Origin: CAZDKK01 sp964506245
GTDB taxonomy: Bacteria; Eisenbacteria; RBG-16-71-46; CAIMUX01; WJJG01
Assembly (NCBI GenBank): GCA_964506245.1
Contig: CAZDKK010000006.1
Coordinates: forward strand, 57,125 to 121,124
Direction of reading: 5' to 3'
DNA: 64,000 nucleotides
The position numbers were made by a program, and so were the translations under genes. Each line of letters begins with the position of its first letter. Position 1 is the stretch's first letter. Shown here one piece after another: positions 63,805 through 64,000 of the stretch. The notes beneath the pieces are model-generated. The model saw only the letters and a list, made by a program, of their open reading frames with translations. It made no database searches and was not told the DNA's origin.

Positions 63805-64000
63805 GATGTTCCAGCGCAACTCGAGGTTCCTTTTCGGACGGGCGGTGTGGGTCGTCTGGGCCGCAGCAGGTCTCGTCCTGAGCGGGTGCGGGCGCGATGA
63901 GGGACGCGCCGCGCAACAGGCCGAGGACCCGCCGCTCCTGGTCAACCCGGCGGATGTGGCCGTGGTCACCGCGCGCACCCTCGAAGCGGGTGTCTCGTTC
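63805..64000 (+). CDS. Efflux periplasmic adaptor lipoprotein (partial)
   Basis: The first 65 codons lie in the window: a signal peptide with lipobox (LVLSGCG, cysteine 28), a charged linker, then VNPADVAVVTARTLEAGVSF, the usual opening of HlyD/AcrA-family adaptors. GGGAGG precedes the ATG. Directly follows the tolC-like gene, so an RND or ABC pump gene is expected next, beyond the window. Confidence 0.85.

Noticed and set aside
1..64000. CRISPR arrays, tRNA or rRNA genes, insertion sequences
   Set aside because: No regular spaced repeats, cloverleaf-like genes, rRNA stretches, transposases or terminal repeats were recognised on reading both strands.

Overview
The window is high-GC bacterial DNA, densely coding on both strands, with Shine-Dalgarno motifs before most starts and many ATGA start/stop overlaps. 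No rRNA, tRNA, CRISPR array, insertion sequence or phage gene was recognised. At least eight predicted exported proteins end in a FlgD-like/T9SS-type immunoglobulin-like tail behind beta-propeller or FG-GAP repeats. This style is familiar from FCB-group and neighbouring uncultivated phyla such as Eisenbacteria and Krumholzibacteria. That placement is an inference from protein style only. TonB receptor, OmpA, TolC and Wzi-like proteins indicate a diderm cell envelope.

The most notable locus is 3.04-5.92 kb. A divergent promoter drives a cysteine-rich ArsR regulator, a small nine-cysteine membrane protein, a CcdA/DsbD-like membrane protein, and then hgcA and hgcB. HgcA has the cap-helix NVWCAAGK motif, five C-terminal membrane segments and the NFTGATTFTS signature. 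HgcB has two CX2CX2CX3C clusters and a terminal Cys-Cys. Together they are the corrinoid protein and ferredoxin of microbial mercury methylation. The ArsR, the Cys-rich protein and the CcdA-like protein form a plausible sensing, thiol-binding and electron-transfer accessory set. HgcA and HgcB also share a TCGCG motif in their terminal tails.

Region by region: 0-2.9 kb, a kdp potassium pump operon on the minus strand (27-codon ORF, kdpF, kdpA, kdpB cut by the window edge). 3.0-5.9 kb, the hgc locus. 6.0-10.6 kb, a thioredoxin-like lipoprotein and mfd. 10.8-15.0 kb, two secreted beta-propeller proteins. 15.2-19.7 kb, an ABC ATPase and a permease fused to an M1 aminopeptidase. 19.7-27 kb, minus strand: a propeller gene broken by a nonsense codon, a PAP2 lipoprotein, an OmpA/TSP3 protein and a B12-binding radical SAM enzyme. 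27-33.5 kb, a lipoprotein, a TonB receptor and three tandem paralogous exported proteins, probably one transcription unit. 33.6-43.7 kb, FG-GAP and propeller proteins, a UPF0182 membrane protein and the C-terminal remnant of another secreted protein. 43.7-48.1 kb, a POT peptide transporter, an alpha/beta hydrolase-TPR protein and an MFS exporter. 48.2-54.1 kb, a tricorn-like protease, a Wzi-like barrel and a lipoprotein. 54.2-61.1 kb, a FapA/DUF342 protein, an HDOD protein with a degenerate receiver, an M14 carboxypeptidase and DnaB. 61.4-64 kb, a TetR-TolC-adaptor efflux operon cut by the window edge.
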